DNA from: Skeletonema tropicum
Lineage: Eukaryota > Bacillariophyta > Thalassiosirophyceae > Thalassiosirales > Thalassiosiraceae
Reading direction: 5' to 3'
NCBI GenBank assembly: GCA_037178625.1
Contig: CM074130.1
Span: 3,224,001 to 3,288,000 of the forward strand
DNA length: 64,000 bases
Shown here: in pieces, positions 1 to 9,900 of the stretch
Position numbering within the stretch: position 1 is the stretch's first letter
Layout of the letters: every line of letters begins with the position of its first letter
The notes under the pieces: model-generated
What the model was told of the DNA's origin: nothing
Databases searched by the model: none
The model's input: only the letters and a program-made list of their open reading frames with translations
Position numbers and translations under genes: made by a program

Positions 1-540
1 AGCTCGGGAAGTACACAGCCTTGCGTGAAATAGAATGGGTTCGTCGAGCATCGAAATATCGGAGGGAGCTGAAATATTACTATTTAGGTGAGTCAAAGGT
101 TTATGCTTTTGTCTCTTGCTAAGATTCCACGTTTCATCTAACATAGATGTTTATCTTCAGGCTATTACATTCACTCTTGCCGAAAGATGACCTACAAAGC
201 TGATTACAAACCTAGTGAATTGTTATGCCCCGTAACATCCAAATGGGTTGATTTTGAAACAGCGAAGAAAGTCTTGGAGGAGCAAAGTCCTGTTCGCAAT
301 TGTTGCGCTCTCTTTGATGTGCCGAACTCTGCAGAAGATCAGGCGAGTGCCGCAACTAGGAAGCAATCGTGTGTTGACAAGATGCCGCTGGATATTGGCA
401 CAACTGCGGAAGAGTCTCAAGTTGTTCGAGTGGACATGTTGAACGGTCAGGGTAGAGAACTTGTGGATCCAGTCGTATCTGAATTCGTAAATGAAGTGGG
501 AGTTGATATGTGCTCAAAATTCGTCATAAAACTGTCGTAG
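1..540 (+). CDS. ATE1: Arginyl-tRNA--protein transferase (ATE1), C-terminal part
   Basis: This is the 3' end of a gene that begins left of the window. ATE1 transfers arginine from Arg-tRNA to acidic N-terminal residues of proteins, marking them for the Arg/N-degron ubiquitin pathway in cytosol and nucleus. The first exon ends at 87 with donor GTGAGT. The 73-bp intron 88-160 ends in TTCAG, and the last exon runs from 161 to the TAG at 538-540. The joined peptide contains YTALREIEWV, then YYYLGYYIHSCRKM and YKPSELLCP. These are the hallmark blocks of the ATE C-terminal domain (family pattern YYYxGFYIHSCxKMxYK). About 90 residues after LLCP are low in conservation and not recognised. The gene converges on TRAPPC13 with 37 bp between the stop codons. 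Identification is firm; only the N-terminal part is missing. Confidence 0.93.
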
Positions 541-577
541 CAAGTTGAAACAGAACAATATCATTATAATAGGTATA

Positions 578-2017
578 CTATAAGAAGCTCTCCTTCTTTT
601 CCTCCTCTGCATTACTATCGGCTGGTAGTTTCGCGAATACATCAAATAAAACAGGTTGCTCCACTTCCATACCAGTTGTCAAATCGACAATGAAGCATCC
701 TGTAACAGGAAACAACCCTGCAACTAACGCCACCAATCGAAAGTCTATCGTACAGCTGCCCCCTGACGGAGGTACGACCCCCAAAGTTACAAAGCTAGGA
801 CCGCAGACAACAACTCCAGACATGCGTGACATCCGCAACTGAATCTGCAGATTCATCGCCTGAGTTGAATGATTCACTACAAGAAGAGATATCTTCTCCG
901 GAACCGATAGTCTCATGGTGGAAGGTGGATCAATTGGTTCAACCGTAACAGGAAGTAATTCATCCAAACTCCCATTTCCTCGTCCTGATGATTGGGCCGA
1001 AGCAGCAGCCACATCCACAGAAAGTCCACTTCCATTCACAACAAATTTTGAATTTTGCGACCCATCCTCTTTCAAGAATGCTGTCGGTGGACATATTACA
1101 GGGGAGGAGTATACATTTCCAACCTCGCCCATAGTTTTTTGAAATTCGACACATGCCTTCCCAATCTCGTCCCCACATGCGATACCACGAAGAGCTGCCG
1201 ATTCCGACGCTGCTTTGACAGAGAATAAGTATTGATAGGAGTCACCCGGCTGTAGTATGATAGTTGAGTCGTACAGTTCGAGAGCAGATTGGCGTTTTGT
1301 GGTATTCTTTGCAGGGTCATCGGACTCGTCACTGTCATCGTCCACATTAATCTGGGTCGCCGATAAGCCGTCAGCGGCATCAAATTCAATAGAGCTAATT
1401 GCAACCGCCCCTCCAGTGACACCTTGTTTCTCCATAATATTCTCTACGCTAATAGACGCCAAGCATGTCGCATCACCGCTCCGCATGACAGATTCAGTTG
1501 TAATTTGTAAAGGCTCGGTAACATTAAATCTGTAAAACTTTCTTAGTGTCTTGGCACCATTGTTACTATAGCTCACCTCCACTCTCAAAATATGCTGCCC
1601 AACCTCTTCTAATCGTCGAGAAATAAGTGCGTCAACGCCTTCACCGGGTGCAACCTCCAGCGATGATCTAATCCGCGCATCCAGAGCTGTCGGCAGCAAC
1701 AACCGTCTCGACGGGGTTTGCAGTTGAGCGACCATTGATAAGCCCCGCACCGGCAGCTCGTTTGATGAATTCAATACTCCGAGATAGGCAGAGAAGGTCT
1801 CACCGACATGAATCACGCCGAAGGAATCCGGAAGGAGCAGGTTGGAAGAGAGTGACTGATTTGAGGAAACCAATGCTCCGGCTGCGGGGGTGCCCAAAAT
1901 ACCTGCTTGTAATCTCATGACCTTTAGGGTTGGAATTGCAGATGGGGCAACGGCTTCATCGAGCAGCGAGTTGGCTGCGTTAGGTGCTACGCCTGGTATT
2001 GGTTGCGCTGCAGACAT
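578..2017 (-). CDS. TRAPPC13: TRAPP complex subunit 13 (TRAPPC13, DUF974 family)
   Basis: A single-exon gene for a 479-residue protein. TRAPPC13 is an accessory subunit of the TRAPP III tethering complex, which activates Rab1 on Golgi and autophagy membranes. Recognition rests on the N-terminal block LPDSFGVIHVGETFSAYLGV followed by VAQLQTPSRR, and on the later block VGQHILRVEVSY. All three match the conserved TRAPPC13 pattern (FGxIxLGETFSxYI, LQT, GxHILVCxVSY). The rest is beta-rich, as expected for immunoglobulin-like TRAPP accessory folds. An acidic insert (DDDSDESDD) sits near residue 225. The ATG at 2017 is the first possible start. A hAT MITE begins only 52 bp upstream of it, so promoter or 5' UTR sequence has been displaced. 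Confidence 0.88.
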   Translation of the reverse strand: MSAAQPIPGVAPNAANSLLDEAVAPSAIPTLKVMRLQAGILGTPAAGALVSSNQSLSSNLLLPDSFGVIHVGETFSAYLGVLNSSNELPVRGLSMVAQLQTPSRRLLLPTALDARIRSSLEVAPGEGVDALISRRLEEVGQHILRVEVSYSNNGAKTLRKFYRFNVTEPLQITTESVMRSGDATCLASISVENIMEKQGVTGGAVAISSIEFDAADGLSATQINVDDDSDESDDPAKNTTKRQSALELYDSTIILQPGDSYQYLFSVKAASESAALRGIACGDEIGKACVEFQKTMGEVGNVYSSPVICPPTAFLKEDGSQNSKFVVNGSGLSVDVAAASAQSSGRGNGSLDELLPVTVEPIDPPSTMRLSVPEKISLLVVNHSTQAMNLQIQLRMSRMSGVVVCGPSFVTLGVVPPSGGSCTIDFRLVALVAGLFPVTGCFIVDLTTGMEVEQPVLFDVFAKLPADSNAEEEKKESFL

Positions 2018-2068
2018 GGTGGCTGGTTGGTGTGTTGTTGTTGGAATAGAATAGTGAAGGGTGTTGGG

Positions 2069-2616
2069 CAGGGTTGTGCACCCGAGGGAAAATCCCGTCG
2101 GGTATGGGTACGGGTATGGGTATCCCTGGAAAAGGGGCCTCGGGTATGGGTACCCGATACCCGAGTCAAAATACTCGGGTATCGGGTATTGGGTATGGGT
2201 ATTTATTTTAGCGATTATAATACTAATTCCTACCAGGTTTAGCGAAATTGTTGGGTACTTAGAGCAAATTTTGGTGACTCATTTCTCCAACGCTCGAAAG
2301 GAGGCTTTGTGGATTTGGAACTGGAGATAAAATCTTTCCGAAATCGGGGCAGTTCGCCCGATTTGAAGAAATATTGGATCTTCTACGTCAAAAACTTAAG
2401 TACTTTGGGCTAAAATAGCCCCTAAACCGACCTTTTCCCACATGAAAATCACAAAATACCCATACCCGAAATGCTGGGTATTTTACTCGGGTATCGGGTA
2501 TCGGGTAATACCCGAAGGGGGACTTTTTACGGGTATCGGGTATCGGGTATATACCCGTACCCGAGCCAAAAACCTCGGGTATCGGGTATGGGTGCGAACT
2601 CGGGTGCACAACCCTG
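2069..2616. mobile_element. Non-autonomous hAT-type MITE (548 bp) with 8-bp target duplication
   Basis: The element starts and ends with a perfect 18-bp terminal inverted repeat, CAGGGTTGTGCACCCGAG (2069-2086), and its complement at 2599-2616. It is flanked by an exact 8-bp direct repeat, GTGTTGGG, at 2061-2068 and 2617-2624. The CAGGG end and the 8-bp duplication are diagnostic of the hAT superfamily. Subterminal zones 2098-2210 and 2457-2598 are full of CGGGTATCGGGTATGGGTA-type hexamers in both orientations, as in transposase-binding subterminal repeats. The centre (2211-2440) is AT-richer with no coding potential. There is no transposase, so mobility would depend on an element elsewhere. 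Confidence 0.93.
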
Positions 2617-2707
2617 GTGTTGGGGTTTATCCATCAACCGTCATGGTCGGTCGGTCACGATGTTACTGGAACATGTAATGTATGTTACAGTTCGCGCGAG
2701 TTAAGCG

Positions 2708-3072
2708 CGAAGGCTTGCGCGAGTTACTTATAGAAGCGAAAGTCACGCGGGAGTCACGCAGGAGTCACGCGGCAGTTGAGCAGGAAAAGCGCGGGGTTTG
2801 GGCGCGCTCAACTCCCGCACGACAACCGCCCAAAACCCGCGCCAACGCTCAACTCCCGCACAACTCCCGCGCGAAGCGCTAAAATCCAGTCGCGCGGGAG
2901 TTGAGCGGTTGTCGTGCGGGAGTTGTGCGTTGGCGCGGGTTTTGGGCGGTTGTCGTGCGGGAGTTGAGCGCGCCCAACCCCGCGCTTTTCCTGCTCAACT
3001 TCCCGCGTGACTCCTGCGTGACTCCCGCGCGCGCGTGACTTTCGCTTCTATGTAACTCGCGCAAGACCTTCG
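2708..3072. mobile_element. GC-rich foldback element (365 bp long inverted repeat)
   Basis: Two arms of about 170 bp (2708-2880 and about 2890-3072) are near-perfect inverted copies differing by a few substitutions and small indels. Both begin CGAAGG(T)CTTGCGCGAGTTAC, and both carry repeated ACTCCCGC and GTCACGC motifs. The spacer is only about 10-15 bp, so the whole element can fold into one hairpin. The tetranucleotide AGCG directly flanks both ends (2704-2707 and 3073-3076) and may be a target duplication. Base composition is far more GC-rich than the neighbouring genes. No coding capacity is seen; the superfamily is unknown. Confidence 0.8.
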
Positions 3073-3376
3073 AGCGGACTATGAGACGCTGAGGTGATCA
3101 CGCGACGCAAGCTCCAGCCACCAGCCCGCTTCCGGCTCCGTGGTCCGTGGTCCGCTCCGTCGTTTTTTTTCCTTCCTCCCCACCCCTGCAGGCGCGCAGG
3201 TATTATTGTAGGAAGGAGGCAGCAGGTGGTTGTGCATAGCAGTTCTCAGTTCTGCAGAGACAATATCCATACTAGAGTGCTAGCTACGAAAGAATCACCT
3301 TCACGGTGGCGAAGAGACAATTATATTATTGTCGCGGTAATGTTGATGTTAATGTATTGACGAACAAAAAATCAGG
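3073..3376. other. Intergenic leader of the pseudouridine synthase gene
   Basis: Sequence between the foldback element and the next start codon. It holds a pyrimidine-rich stretch near 3160-3190 (a run of eight T followed by CCTTCC and CCCACCCC) but no convincing gene, RNA or repeat. It presumably carries the promoter and 5' UTR. Confidence 0.4.
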
Positions 3377-4420
3377 ATGGCTCGAATACTATCATCATTT
3401 CTATTATGCTTCTTTTGGATTGGTGAGATCCTAGCATTTCAGAATACGAATCTAATCGACAGACGCACTGTTGAGACAACTTCATCCCTACAGTCGAGAG
3501 CAAGAGAAAGCTACACATCAACATCACCTAGACCTAAACGTGATGAATTGAGACGAGGCTCGAAACAAACCAGCAAGACATCGTCAATAGCAAACAGTAG
3601 AAACACCAGGCAAGAAAAGACTGTTGTCATCATGTATCACAAGCCTCCAAATGTAATCACATCTCATTCTAATGCAGATGCGATATCAAAGACACAAACC
3701 GAGCAAAGTCGTTGCACAGTCTATGAAGATATCTATACCATGAAGGGTTTTGTTGCTGATCAATCGATGAAAGCAAGGAAAGGCAAGGAAATGTTAAATT
3801 TTGAAACGGCAACTAATATTCAGTCAAAACTTCATGCAATCGGAAGACTGGATGCTGCTACTACCGGTTTGCTTCTCTTGACAAACGATGGCAACCTTGT
3901 TCATCGAGTTACAAATCCCACTGCGAAGCTTGACAATGAGCAAAGCAAGTCAGTGCAAAAGACCTACGAGGCATTGATAATGGGACATCACGAGCTACCT
4001 GAGGCATCCTCAAAAATTTTGTCCAATAATGAAAATTATCCTCTCCTAACGCTATTAGAAAACGGAGCAACGCTTTCTCCAAAGCATGGTGGGCAAACGA
4101 AGCCGGTTGATGATCTGACCATCTTATCACATCCAACTGCATCTACAACACTTGTGTCAATCACAATTTCGGAAGGCAAAAATCGTCAGATTAGGAGAAT
4201 GTTTCATAGTATAGGATCTGGAGTTATGAAATTACATCGAGTCAGTGTAGGTAAACTCTCGCTGTCTGGACTTGCATCAAAGCAGACAACAGAATTGCAA
4301 GAGGGTGAATGGAGATTGCTGTCCGAAGATGAGATACGATTGGGTCTAGGCTGGAAATGCAGATGGATAGACGACGTATCACCGGTGGGTAGTAGGAAGA
4401 CGTTCAAGAGCAAGCGATAA
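3377..4420 (+). CDS. Plastid-targeted pseudouridine synthase, RsuA/RluB/E/F type
   Basis: A single-exon gene for 347 residues. The enzyme isomerises uridine to pseudouridine in rRNA. The catalytic motif GRLDAATTGLLLLTNDG is at about residues 156-172, with Asp159 as the expected nucleophile. KTYEAL and the GKNRQIRRM block near residues 265-273 complete the RsuA-family signature. The N-terminus is a hydrophobic signal peptide ending in ILAF-Q, the ASAFAP-type cleavage motif of bipartite diatom plastid targeting. A Ser/Thr/Arg-rich transit region follows. Synthase homology starts near residue 83, so the S4 RNA-binding domain normally preceding it in bacterial RsuA is absent. A large-subunit rRNA role (RluB-like) or small-subunit role (RsuA-like) cannot be settled by eye. 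Confidence 0.87.
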   Translation: MARILSSFLLCFFWIGEILAFQNTNLIDRRTVETTSSLQSRARESYTSTSPRPKRDELRRGSKQTSKTSSIANSRNTRQEKTVVIMYHKPPNVITSHSNADAISKTQTEQSRCTVYEDIYTMKGFVADQSMKARKGKEMLNFETATNIQSKLHAIGRLDAATTGLLLLTNDGNLVHRVTNPTAKLDNEQSKSVQKTYEALIMGHHELPEASSKILSNNENYPLLTLLENGATLSPKHGGQTKPVDDLTILSHPTASTTLVSITISEGKNRQIRRMFHSIGSGVMKLHRVSVGKLSLSGLASKQTTELQEGEWRLLSEDEIRLGLGWKCRWIDDVSPVGSRKTFKSKR

Positions 4421-4504
4421 ACGACAGTCTAATACAAGAGGCACGAAAAGAAGAAGGAGGAGATGATTCAAACCTATCATAGTACCTAAGTTATGTCGGA
4501 AGTT

Positions 4505-6517
4505 TTACGTGCCGCCCCTTCCTTTGCGAACATAAAAGCAAAAGTAGCACCCAAGAATTTCTACCACTACAAGCGAGGTAAACAAAATGCCGAAGATTGC
4601 GGTCTTGCTAATGCGAGTGTCAGAAACTTCGTCGAGTTCGGGGCAGTTGTCAGAGGGTTCATTAGTGCCGACTTCGCAGCATACTCTGTCTTGGTAACTC
4701 TTATCTACCAAATCAATGTTCCGCCATAAATCAGTTGGATATTCTTCGTAACCAGGGCAAGGTTGCACAAACGCTTTACTGCAATTTATAGCGTCATCAA
4801 AGAATGTAGCCACTTCGTCAGTGACAAATTCCGTAAAACCATCGATTTCGCTATCCAATGTGATATTAGTCGTCGTATTTGATGCTGGCAGCGTTGCGGG
4901 TGTTGTAGACAACGTTTGGATTTTCTCAGGGATACATACAGCAGCATTGCCCCCTGCGTAGTGACGTATCGACTGCACTTCGCATTTTGTCAAGTTTATT
5001 CTCTGTACATCACATGTTGTGTTATAGTTTTGCAACGTGATATTTCGGGTGATTCGTGCGATTGCTTTTTCTGTCTCCGACACGGTCCCTTTATAGACAC
5101 TCACTGCAGCATCAACACTAACGTCCATTCCGACCGCGCCCTCAAATCGAGGTGGCTCCACATTTCTGTCATATACGAGAGCTGAGACAGTATATCCGAG
5201 ACGACCACTGGTAAAATTGTATGGGTTGCTCCAGGTAGTGTAGTTATAAAAAGCATTCGTGCCCATGGGTACTGAGAACAATGCCTGGTATCCATTCGTA
5301 ACATTAACAGGACTGGTACCTTGAAGGACTGGTTTCCAATATCCATCCACTGCACAAGAAATCTGCTTTTCAACACCAGATGGATCATTATGACCGAGCG
5401 TATACAAGAACATGTGAACGTGATAGTCACCCATACTCTCTGTCTCGTTGACCTTGGTTAACACGAAACTCACAACCGACTCATCTGTAGCTCCTGCAGG
5501 CAAGTTGTACTCGCCATCCGAAAAGAACAAAACTGCTATATTCTCTAGATCACAATACCCGGCAGCAGGAGATTCTAGGCTGTTATTAATCAGATTGAAT
5601 GCGAAGCCAAATGCGTCGTTCCAGTTGCTGCGCCCATTCACTTCTAATGCATTGACATTTGCAATAATATTCTCAACATTAACTTTCGTTGCTTTCTCCC
5701 ACAAATAGGGAGGCAGTTGGTTTGGTCGATTCACTAGAAACGGGATTTCTGCGAATCTTATCACTGCAATAGAATCATTGGGAGAGAGGCTATTCAAAAC
5801 TGCGATTACAGATTGCTTCATGTATGACAACTTCGTCTGTTTAGATCTAGCATTCAAAGGTTCCCCCATGCTACGAGACGTATCCAACATGATGATGACA
5901 CGTCTCGGTTTTACTGCATAACTAATTGTGGACGGAAGAGCAGCTTGGTACCATGGTCTGCTACGAGGGTCGTATTTGCCACATTCTTCACTTTGACGCG
6001 CAGGATAGATTCGAAAAACGCCTGTGTTAGATCCAAAAAACATTTGAGGTCGAGAAACATTAAGTTCAGACCAAAATGTTTTCTCCTCCCAGTATTTTTT
6101 CACCATCCACTTTTGGGTAGGCAATGTCATGCAGACGTCTTCGATCACTGCAGGGTTGGTAGGGTTTCTGTTTGGGCCTTGGGCTAGATTCTCGGGTATT
6201 CTTACAGTGGATACAGAGTAGTCAATTAGCCCGTTACAGCGAGATCCAGCTCCACATACAGTAAAGACGATGCCCAACTCTTTTTCGCTAGGACAAGTTT
6301 GCAACTCTGTGTATGATGATTGACATTCATCGTAGGAAGATTTAAAACATCCACGGATGGAATCACATCGTCTTAATATTGACAATTCAACTTCATTTCT
6401 AAGCTCTATAACATCAGAGTTCAGGCGGTTTATTAGAGCTTCCAAACCTGTTTCATTTCCGGCTGTTGCCACGTAGAAAACAGCTGAGAGGACGAAGAAA
6501 AGATTGGCACAGTTCAT
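4505..6517 (-). CDS. Alpha2delta-like VWA-domain membrane protein
   Basis: The preferred start is the ATG at 6517, which gives a hydrophobic signal peptide (MNCANLFFVLSAVFYVATAG) and 670 residues. The frame stays open upstream to 6655 but adds an unlikely leader. A VWA_N-type region (FFGSNTGVFRIYPARQ, then YDPRSRPWY at about 182-190) leads directly into a VWA domain. The VWA MIDAS motif DTSRSM lies at about 212-217. This order resembles the voltage-gated calcium-channel auxiliary subunit alpha2delta and related extracellular VWA/Cache proteins. Many Cys and N-glycosylation sequons suggest an extracellular domain. A single membrane span (AIFGILFTSLVVVEILGCYFCFY) and a short basic tail end the protein, making it type I. 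Partner and ligand are unknown; a calcium-channel role is inference from architecture only. Confidence 0.72.
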   Translation of the reverse strand: MNCANLFFVLSAVFYVATAGNETGLEALINRLNSDVIELRNEVELSILRRCDSIRGCFKSSYDECQSSYTELQTCPSEKELGIVFTVCGAGSRCNGLIDYSVSTVRIPENLAQGPNRNPTNPAVIEDVCMTLPTQKWMVKKYWEEKTFWSELNVSRPQMFFGSNTGVFRIYPARQSEECGKYDPRSRPWYQAALPSTISYAVKPRRVIIMLDTSRSMGEPLNARSKQTKLSYMKQSVIAVLNSLSPNDSIAVIRFAEIPFLVNRPNQLPPYLWEKATKVNVENIIANVNALEVNGRSNWNDAFGFAFNLINNSLESPAAGYCDLENIAVLFFSDGEYNLPAGATDESVVSFVLTKVNETESMGDYHVHMFLYTLGHNDPSGVEKQISCAVDGYWKPVLQGTSPVNVTNGYQALFSVPMGTNAFYNYTTWSNPYNFTSGRLGYTVSALVYDRNVEPPRFEGAVGMDVSVDAAVSVYKGTVSETEKAIARITRNITLQNYNTTCDVQRINLTKCEVQSIRHYAGGNAAVCIPEKIQTLSTTPATLPASNTTTNITLDSEIDGFTEFVTDEVATFFDDAINCSKAFVQPCPGYEEYPTDLWRNIDLVDKSYQDRVCCEVGTNEPSDNCPELDEVSDTRISKTAIFGILFTSLVVVEILGCYFCFYVRKGRGGT

Positions 6518-6973
6518 CTCCTGATTTGGTATTTTGTTTTGTACTCTCGCGGCTAGAAAGACGACACGTAAAACAATCGTTTGAAAATGTATCGCCCCTG
6601 AACGCAAAATACGATGCAAATAAGCGTATGAACAGATGAAAAGAGCAAACCGCACGAAGCGCTACATGAAATAATAAAATCTTCAAAAGCAACAGCTTCG
6701 CCTCTACTCTTTACTTCATTATGTGCATCAGGGCGTGTTCCATCCACTACTGTCAACAAAATTTTATGTCGTGCTAAAAATTCCCAGTTCCCGGATCGTG
6801 GAAAAAGTGCGGGAAAGAAAAAAAAGGGGGAGAGAGAACATAAGTAAGTAGGAGTCGCAGATGCTCAAGATCGCAAATAACTGTATGGACCTGTAAAAAT
6901 ATTGCAATGCTATCAAAATCAAGAACATAACACTAAACAGCTCATTGCTAATCGCAACAATTATTGTATGAAA
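6518..6973. other. Intergenic region before the satellite array
   Basis: AT-rich sequence upstream of the VWA gene that presumably contains its promoter. A purine-rich stretch (GGGAAAGAAAAAAAAGGGGG) lies near 6810-6830. No gene or structured RNA was recognised. Confidence 0.4.
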
Positions 6974-9900
6974 AATACGCGATTTAACGAAGAAGGATAC
7001 ATAGAAGTTGGATGTGGTGCTGCGCTGGCCAGCCCACACTGGACCTCCCATATCAGCTACGAACCTCTAGCATCGCTTCTACGCACGCCAAACATCTGAG
7101 CATTGCTAATGTGCTTGTATGGTATCACCGCCGACTGTAATGGGTCACTAGAAGCGGCTCATGCGTGTAATGGCGACGATAGGTACGATTTGGTGGGATG
7201 TGGTGCTGCGCTGGCCAGCCCACACTGGACCTCCCATATCAGCCACGAGACTGTAGCATCGCTTCTACGCACGCCAAACATCTGAGCAGTGCTAATGAGC
7301 TTGTATAGTATCACCGCCGACTGTAATGGGCCACTAGAAGCGGATCATGCTTGTAATGACGACGATAGGTACGATTTGGTGGGATGTGGTGCTGCGCTGG
7401 CCAGCCCACACTGGACCTCCCATATCTGCCACGAGACTGTAGCATCGCTTCTACGCACGCCAAACATCTGAGCAGTGCTAATGTGCTTGTATGGTATCAT
7501 CGCCGACTGTAATGGGCCACTAGAAGCGGATCATGCGTGTAATGGCGACGATAGGTACGATTTGGTGGGATGCGGTGCTGCTGGCCAGCCCACACTGGAC
7601 CTCCCATATCAGCTACGAACCTCTAGTATCGCTTCTACGCACGCCAAACATCTGAGCAGTGCTAATGTGCTTGTATCGTATCATTGCCGTCTGTAATGGG
7701 CCACTAGAAGCGGCTCATGCGTGTAATGGCGACGATAGGTACGATTTGGTGGGATGTGGTGCTGCGCTGGCCAGCCCACACTGGACCTCCCATATCAGCT
7801 ACGAACCTCTAGCATCGCTTCTACGCACGCCAAACATCTGAGCAGTGCTAATGTGCTTGTATGGTATCATCGCCGGCTGTAATGGGCCACTAGAAGCGGC
7901 TCATGCGTGTAATGGCGACGATAGGTACGATTTGGTGGGATGCGGTGCTGCTGGCCAGCCCACACTGGACCTTCCATATCAGCCACGAGACTGTAGCATC
8001 GCTTCGCTACGCACGTCAAACGTCTGAGCAGTGCTGATGTGCTTGTATGGTATCACCGCCGACTGTAATGGGCCACTAGAAGCGGCTCATGCGTGTAATG
8101 GCGACGATAGGTACGATTTGGTGGGATGTGGTGCTGCGCTGGCCAGCCCACACTGGACCTCCCATATCAGACACGCACCTCTAGCATCGCTTCTACGCAC
8201 GCCAAACATCTGAGCATTGCTAATGTGCTTGTATGGTATCACCGCCGACTGTAATGGGCCACTAGAAGCGGCTCATGCGTGTAATGGCGACGATAGGTAC
8301 GATTTGGTGGGATGCGGTGCTGCTGGCCAGCCCACACTGGACCTCCCATATCAGCCACGAGACTGTAGCATCGCTTTTACGCACGCCAAACATCTGAGCA
8401 GTGCTAATGTGCTTGTATTGTATCATCGCCGACTGTAATGGGCCACTAGAAGCGGCTCATGCGTGTAATGGCGACGATAGGTACGATTTGGTGGGATGTG
8501 GTGCTGCGCTGGCCAGCCTACACTGGACCTCCCATATCAGCCACGAGACTGTAGCATCGCTTTTACGCACGCCAAACGTCTGAGCAGTGCTAATGTGCTT
8601 GTATGGTATCACCGCCGACTGTAATGGGCCACTAGAAGCGGTTCATGCGTGTAATGGCGACGATAGGTACGATTTGGTGGGATGTGGTGCTGCTGGCCAG
8701 CCCACACTGGACCTCCCATATCCGCCACATAATACGCGATTTAACGAAGAAGGATACATAGAAGTTGGATGTGGTGCTGCGCTGGCCAGCCCACACTGGA
8801 CCTCCCATATCAGCTACGAACCTCTAGCATCGCTTCTACGCACGCCAAACATCTGAGCAGTGCTAATGTGCTTGTATGGTATCATCGCCGGCTGTAATGG
8901 GCCACTAGAAGCGGCTCATGCGTGTAATGGCGACGATAGGTACGATTTGGTGGGATGTGGTGCTGCGCTGGCCAGCCCACACTGGACCTCCCATATCAGC
9001 CACGAGACTGTAGCATCGCTTCTACGCACGCCAAACATCTGAGCAGTGCTAATGAGCTTGTATAGTATCACCGCCGACTGTAATGGGCCACTAGAAGCGG
9101 ATCATGCTTGTAATGACGACGATAGGTACGATTTGGTGGGATGTGGTGCTGCGCTGGCCAGCCCACACTGGACCTCCCATATCAGACACGCACCTCTAGC
9201 ATCGCTTCTACGCACGCCAAACATCTGAGCAGTGCTAATGTGCTTGTATGGTATCACCGCCGACTGTAATGGGCCACTAGAAGCGGCTCATGCGTGTAAT
9301 GGCGACGATAGGTACGATTTGGTGGGATGTGGTGCTGCGCTGGCCAGCCTACACTGGACCTCCCATATCAGCCACGAGACTGTAGCATCGCTTTTACGCA
9401 CGCCAAACGTCTGAGCAGTGCTAATGTGCTTGTATGGTATCACCGCCGACTGTAATGGGCCACTAGAAGCGGCTCATGCGTGTAATGGCGACGATAGGTA
9501 CGATTTGGTGGGATGTGGTGCTGCTGGCCAGCCCACACTGGACCTCCCATATCCGCCACGAGACTGTAGCATCGCTTCTACGCACGCCAAACGTCTGAGC
9601 AGTGCTAATGTGCTTGTATGGTATCACCGCCGACTGTAATGGGCCACTAGAAGCGGCTCATGCGTGTAATGGCGACGATAGGTACGATTTGGTGGGATGT
9701 GGTGCTGCTGGCCTGCCCACACTGGACCTCCCATATCAGCCACGAGACTGTAGCATCGCTTCTACGCACGCCAAACGTCTGAGCAGTGCTAATGTGCTTG
9801 TATGGTATCACCGCCGACTGTAATGGGCCACTAGAAGCGGCTCATGCGTGTAATGGCGACGATAGGTACGATTTGGTGGGATGTGGTGCTCGCTGCTGGC

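Noticed and set aside
2098..2600. GGGTA-rich stretches resembling telomeric repeats
   Set aside because: They are irregular hexamers confined to the subterminal zones of the hAT MITE and run in both orientations, not a telomeric tract.
7103..9823. A family of 60-73-codon open frames repeating every 186 bp
   Set aside because: They are the satellite monomer read in one frame. Many lack an ATG in place, and 2-bp length variants change the frame and C-terminus between copies, so no coding constraint is visible.
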